A stretch of 28,098 nucleotides of DNA from the NCBI GenBank assembly GCA_050260515.1, contig JBLNCI010000039.1:1-28098 (forward strand), in the 5' to 3' direction. Origin of the DNA: DATJIG01 sp050260515. Its GTDB lineage: Bacteria > Pseudomonadota > Alphaproteobacteria > SMXQ01. Shown one piece after another: positions 15,523 through 24,468 of this stretch. The notes under the pieces are model-generated. The model ran no database searches and was not told the origin of the DNA. It saw nothing but the letters and a program-made list of their open reading frames with translations. A program made the position numbers and the translations under genes. How positions within the stretch are numbered: position 1 is the first letter of the stretch; each line of letters opens with the position of its first letter.

Positions 15523-16746
15523 ATGAGCGCTAACACCCAATCAGCGACAACCCGCGCCGGGGGGCCTTCCCGGATGCGCCGCAACGTGCTGCTCCTGGCG
15601 ATCTGTCAGGCCCTCTACATGACCGGAACTTCGACGGTGCTCACGGTGACCGCGGTCGCGGGCGCGAGACTCGCGCCGACTCCGCTGCTCGCGACGCTGC
15701 CGTTTTCGCTGCAGTTTCTCGCCACCATGGCTACGACCATCCCGGCCTCGCTGTTGATGCGGCGGATCGGCCGCCGGAGGGGCTTTCTTATCGGAACCGG
15801 AATCGGGGCGACGGCGGCATCGATCGCGGCCTGGGGACTTGCCTCGAATGCGTTCGCTTTGTTCGCGCTCGGCTCCGGGCTGATCGGCGTCCTGAATGGA
15901 TTCGCGGTCTTCTACAGGTTTGCCGCGGCGGACGCCGCCGACGATGCGTTCCGCAGCCGTGCCATTTCCCTGGTGATGGCGGGCGGTGTGATCGCCGCGT
16001 TCACGGGTCCGAACCTGGCGCGGGTGAGCGCGGACTGGATTGCCGCGGCGCCGTTCGCGGGCTCGTTCGCGGCCGTGGTCGTGGTTCACATCACGGCCAT
16101 GGTGGTGCTGTTCGGGATCAACATTCCGCACGACAGGGCGGGGGTTGGAGCAGGTTCCGGCCGGCCGCTGCCGGCCATCGTCCGAGACCCGGTGTTCGCG
16201 ACGGCGCTCGGCGCGGCGGCCGCAGGGTATGCGGCCATGAACCTCATCATGACCGCGACACCGCCCGCCATGTTGGCCCACGGCCATACGTTTTCCGATG
16301 CGGCCTTCGTGATCCAGTGGCACATCGTCGGAATGTTCGCGCCAGCCTTCCTGACGGGCAGCCTCATCGCGCGGTTCGGCGCCACACGGATCATCGCGGC
16401 GGGAGCGGCGCTGATCATCGCCTGCGTCGCCATCAACCTCGCCGGTCGCGACAGCGCGCATTTCGTCGCCGCGTTGGCGCTGCTGGGTGTCGGCTGGAAC
16501 TTCATGTTCGTCGCCGCCACCGCGCTGATCGGCTCGGCACATACGGCGGCGGAAAAGGCGAAAGTGCAGGGGATCAACGATTTCGTGGTGTTCTCGGCCG
16601 TCGCCCTCGCATCCTTCAGCTCCGGCGCGCTGGAGGCCACCATCGGCTGGTCCGCGGTGAACCTGGCGGTGGTCCTCCCGGTGGCCGTCGCCGGCGCCGC
16701 GGCGGTATGGCTCGGCGGCCGCCGCCGCCGTGCCGTCCCAGGCTAG
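15523..16746 (+). CDS. MFS transporter (MFS_1)
   Basis: This is a 407-residue, ~12-helix transporter, unrelated in detail to the neighbouring MFS_3 protein. After a short hydrophilic N-terminus the first helix starts at NVLLLAICQALYMTGTSTVL. The loop MRRIGRRRGFLIGTGIG is the MFS motif-A variant between helices 2 and 3. The second half repeats the pattern with FLTGSLIARFGATRIIAAG. Near the C-terminus AEKAKVQGINDFVVFSAVALASFSSGAL is a recurring feature of a Rhizobiales-rich subfamily. The ribosome binding site is weak. It is transcribed divergently from the MFS_3 gene. Direction of transport and substrate are unknown. Confidence 0.92.
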   Translation: MSANTQSATTRAGGPSRMRRNVLLLAICQALYMTGTSTVLTVTAVAGARLAPTPLLATLPFSLQFLATMATTIPASLLMRRIGRRRGFLIGTGIGATAASIAAWGLASNAFALFALGSGLIGVLNGFAVFYRFAAADAADDAFRSRAISLVMAGGVIAAFTGPNLARVSADWIAAAPFAGSFAAVVVVHITAMVVLFGINIPHDRAGVGAGSGRPLPAIVRDPVFATALGAAAAGYAAMNLIMTATPPAMLAHGHTFSDAAFVIQWHIVGMFAPAFLTGSLIARFGATRIIAAGAALIIACVAINLAGRDSAHFVAALALLGVGWNFMFVAATALIGSAHTAAEKAKVQGINDFVVFSAVALASFSSGALEATIGWSAVNLAVVLPVAVAGAAAVWLGGRRRRAVPG

Positions 16747-16785
16747 GAAAACACAATATTCACGCGCCCTAAACCCTTCCCGTAG

Positions 16786-16814
16786 TTGCAGAACCTGGGG
16801 ACTTCTGGCATTTT
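16786..16814 (+). promoter_or_regulatory. Candidate hppA promoter
   Basis: TTGCAG (16786-16791) and CATTTT (16809-16814) are 17 bases apart. This is a loose match to a housekeeping promoter in the expected place, about 110 bases upstream of the hppA ATG and downstream of the preceding MFS stop. Confidence 0.28.
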
Positions 16815-16825
16815 CCGCCGGCCTT

Positions 16826-16868
16826 GCGGCGACCCGCCGCACGGATGCCCGACAGAGGGGCGGGCATC
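16826..16868 (+). promoter_or_regulatory. Two tandem hairpins in the hppA leader
   Basis: The first pairs GCGGC (16826-16830) with GCCGC (16836-16840). The second pairs GATGCCCG (16844-16851) with CGGGCATC (16861-16868), a perfect 8-bp stem with a 9-base loop. Neither is followed by a T-tract. They lie 55-100 bases before the hppA start and would be in its 5' UTR if the upstream promoter is used. Confidence 0.4.
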
Positions 16869-16922
16869 GCGTATTGGCTGCCGTATTCGGCGGCCAAGCA
16901 AAAAGAGGGATTTAGAAAACCC

Positions 16923-19004
<2,082 letters not shown>

Positions 19005-19023
19005 AGACGGCGTCGTGGAACGG

Positions 19024-19059
19024 AAAAGGCCCCGGGGCATCCCCGGGGCCTTTTTCTTT
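19024..19059. terminator. Strong bidirectional terminator between hppA and bamE
   Basis: A 12-bp perfect stem AAGGCCCCGGGG (19026-19037) / CCCCGGGGCCTT (19041-19052) with loop CAT is followed by TTTCTTT. Preceding A's extend the stem and provide a T-run on the minus strand. It sits between two convergent genes, so it can serve both. Confidence 0.92.
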
Positions 19060-19089
19060 GGCTCGTAGCTCGCGGCCTCTGGCGAGGAC

Positions 19090-19566
19090 CTATTGGTTGC
19101 CGGAGCCGGGTTTGTCGTTGCCCACGCGGCCGATGTTGCCGAACAGGTCGCGCAGCAGATTGGGTTCGTGTCCGGCCGTCGGCGTGCTGCGGTCGACAGG
19201 GTCGATCTCGCGGCCCGCGCTCTGGTCGAGGTTCTGCATCGTCTGCACGACGCCGTTGTCGTCGAAACGGATGACGATGACCTCGCGGTCGCGGACCTGG
19301 GGAACGTTCATCGGAACGTCCTCGGTGGTCTGGCTGATGTAGTACCAGACCTTATTGTTGAAGGTGCCGACGTTCGACGGTGGCCCGAGCAACTCGCGGA
19401 CTTCGTTCTGCGTCGTCAGGCCGGCCTTCACCTGCTCGAGCTTCTCCGGACGGGGCCGGTTGCCGGTGACCGCGCGGTCGGGCGCGCAGGACGCGAGCAT
19501 CGTGCCGGACAGCGCGAGCGCGAGGAAGGCGGACCAGCGTCGGCGATGGATCAGGAACTCGGGCAA
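19090..19566 (-). CDS. bamE: Outer-membrane assembly lipoprotein BamE (SmpA/OmlA)
   Basis: This encodes 158 residues if it starts at the TTG (19566-19564). The frame stays open far upstream, but that part overlaps the divergent chaperone gene, and no in-frame ATG or GTG occurs between the divergent start and the signal peptide. The signal segment WSAFLALALSGT is followed by lipobox LASC (acylated Cys27). The SmpA/OmlA core is LEQVKAGLTTQNEVRELLGPPSNVGTF, then NNKVWYYIS and VIVIRFDDNGVVQTM. A disordered C-terminal tail (from ~120) is a common alphaproteobacterial extension. BamE stabilises the BamA-BamD complex that inserts outer-membrane beta-barrels. Confidence 0.92.
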   Translation of the reverse strand: MPEFLIHRRRWSAFLALALSGTMLASCAPDRAVTGNRPRPEKLEQVKAGLTTQNEVRELLGPPSNVGTFNNKVWYYISQTTEDVPMNVPQVRDREVIVIRFDDNGVVQTMQNLDQSAGREIDPVDRSTPTAGHEPNLLRDLFGNIGRVGNDKPGSGNQ

Positions 19567-19641
19567 GCGACCATCCGATGTTGGGATTGCGGCCGCTCGG
19601 CGCCGTTGACGGCGGGACGCGCGGCGACCATGTTGGGCGCG

Positions 19642-19670
19642 AAGGTTGCACCGCCGCCCAACCCTGTCAA
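19642..19670 (-). promoter_or_regulatory. Candidate bamE promoter
   Basis: On the minus strand TTGACA (complement of 19665-19670) is followed after 17 bases by AACCTT (complement of 19642-19647). The -35 is perfect and the spacing ideal; the -10 is poor. RNA would begin near 19635, about 70 bases before the proposed TTG start, and diverge from the chaperone gene starting at 19693. Confidence 0.45.
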
Positions 19671-19692
19671 CCGTGGGCGGGCCGAGTTGTTG

Positions 19693-20262
19693 ATGACGAT
19701 TCTCGACCGCCTGTTTCGCCGCCCCGAGGGCCCGGACAATCCCCAGATCGCCGCGCGGCATCTGTATGGCGCTGCCGTGCGTCAGGCACGCGCGCCCGAG
19801 CTGTTCGGCCCCGGTGGCGTGCCCGATACGGTCGAGGGTCGCTTCGAGGCGCTCGCGCTCCATGGCTTCCTCATTCTCCACCGTCTGAAGTCGGAGGGCG
19901 CGGCTGGCCGCGCCCTGGCGCAGGCCTATTTCGATACCATGTTCGAGGATATGGACCGCAATCTGCGCGAGATCGGAATCGGCGACCTGTCGGTCGGCAA
20001 GCGCATCAAACTCCTCGCCGAGAATTTCTACGGCCGCATCAAGTCGTACGAGGACGGCCTCGATGACGGCACGCTCGAAGCGGCGATCGGGCGCAACCTG
20101 CTGAGCGAAAGCGCTGCCGGGACGTCCACCGGCGCTTCGCCCTATGCGGCGGCGGTTGCGGCGTACGTTCGCCGCGAGGTGGCGGGGCTTGCCGCGCAGC
20201 CGTTCGCGGAACTGGCGGCCGGGCGGATCTCCTTCGGCAAACCGCCGGAGCACCGTCCGTGA
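19693..20262 (+). CDS. Ubiquinol-cytochrome c chaperone (CBP3-like)
   Basis: This encodes 189 residues of the Ubiq_cyt_C_chap family, related to mitochondrial CBP3, which helps cytochrome b assemble into complex III. The ATG at 19693 gives MTILDRLFRR. Conserved blocks are LYGAAVRQARAPELF (25-38), VPDTVEGRFEALALHGFLILHRL (43-65), YFDTMFEDMDRNLREIGIGDLSVGKRIK (79-106) and FYGRIKSYEDGL (112-123). No signal peptide, so it is cytosolic or peripheral. Upstream in-frame codons TTG-TTG could also serve as starts. The end overlaps the next gene by 4 bases (GTGA), a pairing common in alphaproteobacteria. Confidence 0.93.
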   Translation: MTILDRLFRRPEGPDNPQIAARHLYGAAVRQARAPELFGPGGVPDTVEGRFEALALHGFLILHRLKSEGAAGRALAQAYFDTMFEDMDRNLREIGIGDLSVGKRIKLLAENFYGRIKSYEDGLDDGTLEAAIGRNLLSESAAGTSTGASPYAAAVAAYVRREVAGLAAQPFAELAAGRISFGKPPEHRP

Positions 20263-20813
20263 CCGCACAGTCCGAGCATCCGGTCCGACCGGAGCTGTCG
20301 CGCCGCATCGTCCTCGCGACTGTGCCGGAGGAAGGCGAGACGTTCCGGCTCGATGCGAGCGCGGAGGAGCGCGCGGCGCTCGCAAAGCGCTTCGACCTCG
20401 TCGATCTCCCCGCGCTCCGGGCCGAGGGTGTGCTGACCGTGAGCGATCACGGCCGTCGGGCCCGGCTCGAGGGAAGGATGCGCGCCGAGGTGGTGCAGAG
20501 CTGCGTGGTTACCCTGGAGCCGGTGCCGGCCGTCATCGACGAGCCCTTCACGTTGCTCTACAGCGCCGACACCGATAGCGCAGCTTCGGTGGCCGTTGAC
20601 CTCGACGTCGAGGACCCCCCAGAGCCCATTCTCGGCGGCGCCGTCGACGTCGGAGAGGCGGTCGCGGAAACCCTTGGGCTGTCACTCGATCCGTACCCCC
20701 GCGCGCCGGGTGCCGCGCTCGAGGCGGGGCCTGCGGACGAGGGGGCGGCGGGGGCGGAAAACCGCCGGGAATCGCCCTTCGCGGCCCTGCAGAAGCTGGT
20801 AAAAAAGCCTTGA
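20259..20813 (+). CDS. YceD/DUF177-family protein
   Basis: This encodes 184 residues from a GTG overlapping the upstream stop. Family features are the N-terminal beta-rich part (PELSRRIVLATVPEEGETFRLDAS), the central VQSCVVTLEPVPAVIDEPFTLLYS with the conserved Cys-x-V-T-L-E-P motif, and the acidic stretch LDVEDPPEPILGGAVDVGEAVAETLGLSLDPYPR. The C-terminus ENRRESPFAALQKLVKK is the typical ending. Family members in bacteria and plastids affect large-subunit rRNA accumulation; the gene almost always precedes rpmF, as here. The molecular activity is not known from sequence. Confidence 0.93.
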   Translation: MTAQSEHPVRPELSRRIVLATVPEEGETFRLDASAEERAALAKRFDLVDLPALRAEGVLTVSDHGRRARLEGRMRAEVVQSCVVTLEPVPAVIDEPFTLLYSADTDSAASVAVDLDVEDPPEPILGGAVDVGEAVAETLGLSLDPYPRAPGAALEAGPADEGAAGAENRRESPFAALQKLVKKP

Positions 20814-20826
20814 GGCTCCGTGCGGC

Positions 20827-20855
20827 TTGCCCCAACGGCGCGAATTAGGTATTTA
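20827..20855 (+). promoter_or_regulatory. Candidate promoter for rpmF-plsX-fabH
   Basis: TTGCCC (20827-20832), 17 bases, then TATTTA (20850-20855) matches the spacing and much of the -35/-10 consensus. The -10 lies in the only clearly A/T-rich patch of the interval. RNA would start near 20862 and carry a leader of about 118 bases before rpmF. Confidence 0.45.
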
Positions 20856-20872
20856 AGCGGGCCCTCGCGACA

Positions 20873-20913
20873 CCCTTGGCTCCCGGGCTGGTTCCAGGAT
20901 CCCCAGGCAAGGG
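20873..20913 (+). promoter_or_regulatory. Structured leader upstream of rpmF
   Basis: CCCTTG (20873-20878) pairs with CAAGGG (20908-20913), enclosing a G/C-rich segment that contains a further CTGG/CCAG mini-stem. No T-tract follows. Its place between the candidate promoter and rpmF suggests a 5' UTR element, perhaps for ribosomal-protein feedback. That role is inference. Confidence 0.35.
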
Positions 20914-20979
20914 CTCACCCGGCAGATCGGCCGATGCCGCTCGCGCCGCCCCGCAAGGGGTTTGCAATCAGATAGTGCC

Positions 20980-21165
20980 ATGGCTGTACCGAAGAAAAAG
21001 ACCTCCAAGTCGCGCCGCAACATGCGTCGCGCCCACCACGCGCTGAAGACCTCGGCCTACGTCGAGTGCAAGAACTGCGGCGAGCTGACGCGCCCGCATC
21101 ACGTGTGCGGCTCCTGCGGCCACTATGACGGCCGCGAGGTCGTGGCTGGCGCCGGGGCGGCCTGA
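20980..21165 (+). CDS. rpmF: 50S ribosomal protein L32
   Basis: This encodes 61 residues with the invariant MAVPKKKTSKSRRNMRRAHH start. It carries a C-x2-C...C-x2-C zinc ribbon (CKNCGELTRPHHVCGSCGHYDGREV), so it is the zinc-containing form. The usual Shine-Dalgarno position is poor; AAGGGG lies about 20 bases upstream. An in-frame TTG at 20962 would add six residues not seen in the family. rpmF commonly precedes plsX-fabH, tying ribosome supply to membrane lipid synthesis. Confidence 0.98.
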   Translation: MAVPKKKTSKSRRNMRRAHHALKTSAYVECKNCGELTRPHHVCGSCGHYDGREVVAGAGAA

Positions 21166-21191
21166 CGCGGCATTCCCTTAGGGGGACAAGC

Positions 21192-22241
21192 ATGGCTCCG
21201 CGTCTGACGATCGCGGTCGACGCCATGGGTGGCGATCAGGCTCCGGGCATGGTGATCCGGGGCCTGGCCATGGCGCACAAGCGCCATCCGAACGCCCACT
21301 TCCTCATTTATGGCGACGAACGCCTCGTCGCTCCGCTTCTCCGTCGCCGCTTCAAGAAGGCGGCGGACGCGGTGACTCTCCATCACACCGCCGAGCGCGT
21401 CGCCGACACCGACAAGCCGTCGGTCGCGCTCCGCGCCGGCCGCAACACCAGCATGCGGCTGGCGATCGATGCCGTGGCCGAGGGCCGCGCCTCCGGCGTC
21501 GTGTCCGCCGGGAACACCGGCGCGCTGATGGTGATGTCCAAGATGGTGCTGAAGACGCTCGAGGGCATAGACCGTCCCGCTATCGCATCGATCGTGCCGA
21601 CGATACGCGGCGAGGGCGTGATGCTCGACCTCGGCGCGAACATCCAGTGCGACGCCAACAACCTGGTGCAATTCGCTCTGATGGGCGATGTCTTCGCCCG
21701 CACGGTCCTCGGTCTCGAGAAGCCGTCGGTCGGAATCCTCAACGTCGGGGAAGAGGACCTGAAGGGCCACGAGATCCTGAAAGAGGCCGCCGCGATGCTG
21801 CGCGATCCCGGGCTCCCGATCTCCTTCCAGGGCTTCGTCGAAGGCAACGACATCTGGGCCGGCAACATCGACGTCGCGGTGACCGACGGGTTCACCGGGA
21901 ACGTCGCCCTGAAGACCGCCGAAGGGGTGGCGCGGCTCTATGCCGGACTGATCCGCCTCGCGTTCCGCTCGTCGCTGCTGTCGCGCGTCGGCTATTTGTT
22001 CGCGCGGCCGGGACTCGCGAAATTCCGCAACCGGGTCGATCCGCGGCGTTACAACGGCGCGATGTTCCTCGGATTGAACGGCATCGCCATCAAGAGCCAC
22101 GGCGGCACCGACGCGTTCGGCTTCGCGAACGCGGTCAGCGTCGCCGTCGACATGGTCGCGCAGGACTTCAACGACCGCATCATCGAGGGTCTCAAGCGCT
22201 TTTCCGACAGCCTGAACGCCCCACGGAAAGCGGCGATCTGA
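21192..22241 (+). CDS. plsX: Phosphate acyltransferase PlsX
   Basis: This 349-residue enzyme converts acyl-ACP to acyl-phosphate for phospholipid synthesis by PlsY. GGGGGA at 21181-21186 is the ribosome binding site. Motifs are IAVDAMGGDQAPGMVI near the N-terminus, VSAGNTGALM near 106, and VTDGFTGNVALKTAEG near 230, all diagnostic. The late GLNGIAIKSHGGTDAFGFANAV is the usual C-terminal block. The length is normal. Its stop overlaps the fabH start by one base (TGATG), so the two are translationally coupled. Confidence 0.98.
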   Translation: MAPRLTIAVDAMGGDQAPGMVIRGLAMAHKRHPNAHFLIYGDERLVAPLLRRRFKKAADAVTLHHTAERVADTDKPSVALRAGRNTSMRLAIDAVAEGRASGVVSAGNTGALMVMSKMVLKTLEGIDRPAIASIVPTIRGEGVMLDLGANIQCDANNLVQFALMGDVFARTVLGLEKPSVGILNVGEEDLKGHEILKEAAAMLRDPGLPISFQGFVEGNDIWAGNIDVAVTDGFTGNVALKTAEGVARLYAGLIRLAFRSSLLSRVGYLFARPGLAKFRNRVDPRRYNGAMFLGLNGIAIKSHGGTDAFGFANAVSVAVDMVAQDFNDRIIEGLKRFSDSLNAPRKAAI

Positions 22242-23212
22242 TGCGTCGCGCCATCGTCGCGGGCTCCGGCGCCTATCTTCCGGATCGCATTCTCACCAAC
22301 GACGAGATCGCCCGTACCCTCGAAACGTCCGACGAGTGGATCCGCGAGCGCACCGGCATCCGCGAACGCCGCATCGCAGCGCCCGGTCAGGCGACCTCGG
22401 ATCTCGCCACGCGGGCCGCCGATCGTGCCCTTTCATCCGCCGGCATGAAGGGCGAGGACATCGACCTTATCGTGCTCGCGACCTCGACGCCGGACGATAC
22501 CTTTCCCGCCTCGGCGGTGAAGGTGCAGGCGGCGCTCGGCGCCAACCGCGCGGCCGCGTTCGACGTGCAGGCGGTGTGCTCTGGATTCGTCTACGCGCTG
22601 TCGGTCGCCAACAACTTCATCCGCGTCGGCGAGGCGAACAACGTGCTCGTCATCGGCGCCGAGACGTTCTCGCGCATCGTCGACTGGTCCGACCGCGCCA
22701 CGTGCGTGCTGTTCGGCGACGGGGCGGGCGCGATCGTCCTCAGGGCGGGTGAGGGGAAGGGGACGAGCGCGGATCGCGGTGTGCTGTCCACGCACCTGCA
22801 CTCGGACGGACGCAAGCACCAGCTTCTCTACGCCAACGGCGGGCCGTCGACGACCGGCACGGTCGGAATGGTGAAGATGCACGGACGCGAGGTCTTCAAG
22901 CACGCCGTGATCAATCTCGCCTCCGTGCTCGACGAGGCGCTGACGGCGAACGGGCTGTCGTCGGCCGACATCGACTGGCTGGTGCCCCACCAGGCCAACA
23001 AGCGCATCCTCGATTCGACGGCGGCCAAGCTCCACCTTCCCCCCGAGAAGATGGTCGTCACCGTCGACCGCCACGCCAACACGTCGGCCGCCTCGATCCC
23101 GCTCGCGGTCGCCGAGGCCCATGGCGACGGACGGATCAAGCCGGGGCAGCTCGTGGTCATGGAGGCCATGGGCGGCGGCTTCACCTGGGCGGCGGCCGTC
23201 GTTCGCTGGTAG
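22241..23212 (+). CDS. fabH: 3-oxoacyl-ACP synthase III
   Basis: This 323-residue enzyme condenses acetyl-CoA with malonyl-ACP to start fatty-acid chains. The catalytic triad is Cys113 (AVCSGF), His250 (PHQANKRI) and Asn280 (HANTSAAS). The N-terminal GSGAYLPDRILTNDEIA and TSDEWIRERTGIRERRIA are typical. The ATG overlaps the plsX stop, and the upstream open frame is a plsX shadow. The length matches E. coli FabH (317). Nothing suggests loss of activity. Confidence 0.98.
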   Translation: MRRAIVAGSGAYLPDRILTNDEIARTLETSDEWIRERTGIRERRIAAPGQATSDLATRAADRALSSAGMKGEDIDLIVLATSTPDDTFPASAVKVQAALGANRAAAFDVQAVCSGFVYALSVANNFIRVGEANNVLVIGAETFSRIVDWSDRATCVLFGDGAGAIVLRAGEGKGTSADRGVLSTHLHSDGRKHQLLYANGGPSTTGTVGMVKMHGREVFKHAVINLASVLDEALTANGLSSADIDWLVPHQANKRILDSTAAKLHLPPEKMVVTVDRHANTSAASIPLAVAEAHGDGRIKPGQLVVMEAMGGGFTWAAAVVRW

Positions 23213-23279
23213 CGGCGAACCCCCGCGCGGCCAGGTCCGGCCATATACAGCCTCAGCTTTTTTGCCCATCCCTTTGATA

Positions 23280-23308
23280 TTGACGGCTTTATCCGCCGGG
23301 GCGTAGCA
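23280..23308 (+). promoter_or_regulatory. Candidate ihfA promoter
   Basis: TTGACG (23280-23285), 17 bases, then GTAGCA (23303-23308), about 29 bases before the ihfA ATG. The -35 is good and the -10 moderate. It implies that ihfA can be expressed separately from fabH. Confidence 0.35.
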
Positions 23309-23336
23309 TCCTCCAAACACCCCATCGGAGGCGTCG

Positions 23337-23708
23337 ATGTCGGAACGGACGGTGACCCGGTCGCAGTTGAGCGAGGCCGTGTACCAGGAAGTCGGCCTGT
23401 CGCGGAACGAATCGGCGGACCTGGTCGAAGCTGTGCTGGAAGAGATCGCCTCGACCCTGGTCAAGGGGGAGTCGGTCAAGATCTCCTCGTTCGGCAGCTT
23501 CTCGGTTCGCCAGAAGGGCCAACGCATCGGCCGCAATCCGAAGACCGGCGAGGAAGTGCCGATCCTGCCGCGGCGGGTCCTCGTGTTCCGCGCCTCTCAC
23601 GTGCTCAAGAACCGCATCAACGACGCCGCCGCCAAGTCCCGGTCCCAGCCGGCGAAGCCGCAGGCGGCCGCGCCCGGCGGGCAGCCGGTCGGCGGCTCCG
23701 GCGAATAG
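23337..23708 (+). CDS. ihfA: Integration host factor alpha subunit
   Basis: This 123-residue DNA-bending protein of the HU/IHF family begins TVTRSQLSEAVYQEVGLSRNES. It shows VKISSFGSFSVRQKGQRIGRNPKTGEEVPI, with the intercalating Pro68 in the beta arm. The last ~20 residues (Gln/Pro/Ala/Gly-rich) extend beyond the usual ~100-residue IHF-alpha. GGAGG lies upstream of the ATG. It pairs with IhfB to bend DNA at promoters and recombination sites. The merR start follows directly after the stop. Confidence 0.96.
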   Translation: MSERTVTRSQLSEAVYQEVGLSRNESADLVEAVLEEIASTLVKGESVKISSFGSFSVRQKGQRIGRNPKTGEEVPILPRRVLVFRASHVLKNRINDAAAKSRSQPAKPQAAAPGGQPVGGSGE

Positions 23709-24179
23709 ATGCCGGACAGCTTCGTCCCCGTGTCGGAAGAGGCGCCGTCCTCCAAAGGCAAGTCCGCAGCGGCGTTTCGCACCATCAGCGAGGTCGCCGC
23801 GGTTCTCGATGTGCCGCAGCACGTGCTGCGGTTCTGGGAAACCCGCTTTCCGCAGATCAAGCCGCTGAAGCGCGGCGGCGGCCGCCGCTACTACCGCCCC
23901 GAGGACGTCGTTCTCCTGCAGGAGATTCGGCGCCTGCTGTACAGCGAGGGATACACCATCAAGGGCGTGCAGCGCCTGATGAAGGATGGCCGCTTCAAAG
24001 CGCGCCTCAGCGGCACGGTCGCCGGCGAGCCGTCGGAGCCGTCGGTGCAGGTGGCCGTCAATGCTGCCCCGGCCGAGCGGACGAAGGTGCCGGAGCCGCT
24101 GCGGGACCCGATCCGCGCCGCGATTTCGGAACTCGAGGCGATCCGGGCCGCATTGCGCGACGAGGACGGCGCCGCCTGA
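23709..24179 (+). CDS. MerR-family transcriptional regulator
   Basis: This encodes 156 residues. After a disordered ~20-residue N-terminus, the winged-helix MerR DNA-binding domain spans ~23-95: FRTISEVAAVLDVPQHVLRFWETRFPQIKPLKRGGGRRYYRPEDV, then LLQEIRRLLYSEGYTIKGVQRLMK. There is no Cys-based effector site; the C-terminus ends in a short helix, ISELEAIRAALRDE, probably for dimerisation. This ihfA-linked MerR protein is widely conserved in alphaproteobacteria but its targets are not known to me. It begins immediately after the ihfA stop, so it is co-transcribed. Confidence 0.93.
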   Translation: MPDSFVPVSEEAPSSKGKSAAAFRTISEVAAVLDVPQHVLRFWETRFPQIKPLKRGGGRRYYRPEDVVLLQEIRRLLYSEGYTIKGVQRLMKDGRFKARLSGTVAGEPSEPSVQVAVNAAPAERTKVPEPLRDPIRAAISELEAIRAALRDEDGAA

Positions 24180-24253
24180 TCCGAGTGCGGTTGCGCGGGG
24201 GTGGTCGGCCGGTTAAAGTTCGCGCCCGCCCGTCATCCGGGCGTTTCCACGGT

Positions 24254-24330
24254 CGGAGTGTAGCGCAGCCTGGTAGCGCATCTGCCTGGGGGGCAGGGGG
24301 TCGTGGGTTCAAATCCCGCCACTCCGACCA
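24254..24330 (+). tRNA. tRNA-Pro (anticodon GGG)
   Basis: The acceptor stem CGGAGTG (24254-24260) pairs with CACTCCG (24320-24326), followed by A and an encoded CCA (24328-24330). The D arm GCGC-AGCCTGGTA-GCGC is intact. The anticodon stem TCTGC/GCAGG encloses loop CTGGGGG, with anticodon GGG at 24288-24290. The T arm GTGGG-TTCAAAT-CCCGC is canonical. It reads CCC (and CCU by wobble). The position just downstream of the MerR gene is common in related genomes. Confidence 0.97.
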
Positions 24331-24377
24331 TTTCTCCCCCGACGTCTCCGCCTCGTCCCCCCCTCCGCATCGTCCGC

Positions 24378-24441
24378 TTAACGCGGGCGTAAGACTTTTA
24401 ACTTAAATCAAGCCGGATGTGCCGCTCCGTGTCGGGAGCGG
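24378..24441 (+). promoter_or_regulatory. CtrA-like site and hairpin upstream of chemoreceptor 1
   Basis: TTAA (24378-24381), 7 bases, GTAA (24389-24392) matches seven of eight positions of a CtrA box. It is followed by a very A/T-rich stretch with further TTAA words. A hairpin CCGCTCC (24422-24428) / GGAGCGG (24435-24441) lies in the leader about 28 bases before the start codon. CtrA control of motility and chemotaxis genes is known in alphaproteobacteria; that it acts here is inferred. Confidence 0.35.
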
Positions 24442-24468
24442 TCGTGCGCATGCGGCTGGAGACTGGGG

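Noticed and set aside
23240..23263. Terminator after fabH (GGCC-loop-GGCC then a T-run)
   Set aside because: The stem is only 4 bp and lies about 15 bases before the T-run, too weak and too distant for a confident call.
24254..24330. tRNA-Pro as an integration site of a mobile element
   Set aside because: No integrase, no repeated tRNA 3' end and no phage-like genes follow within the window.
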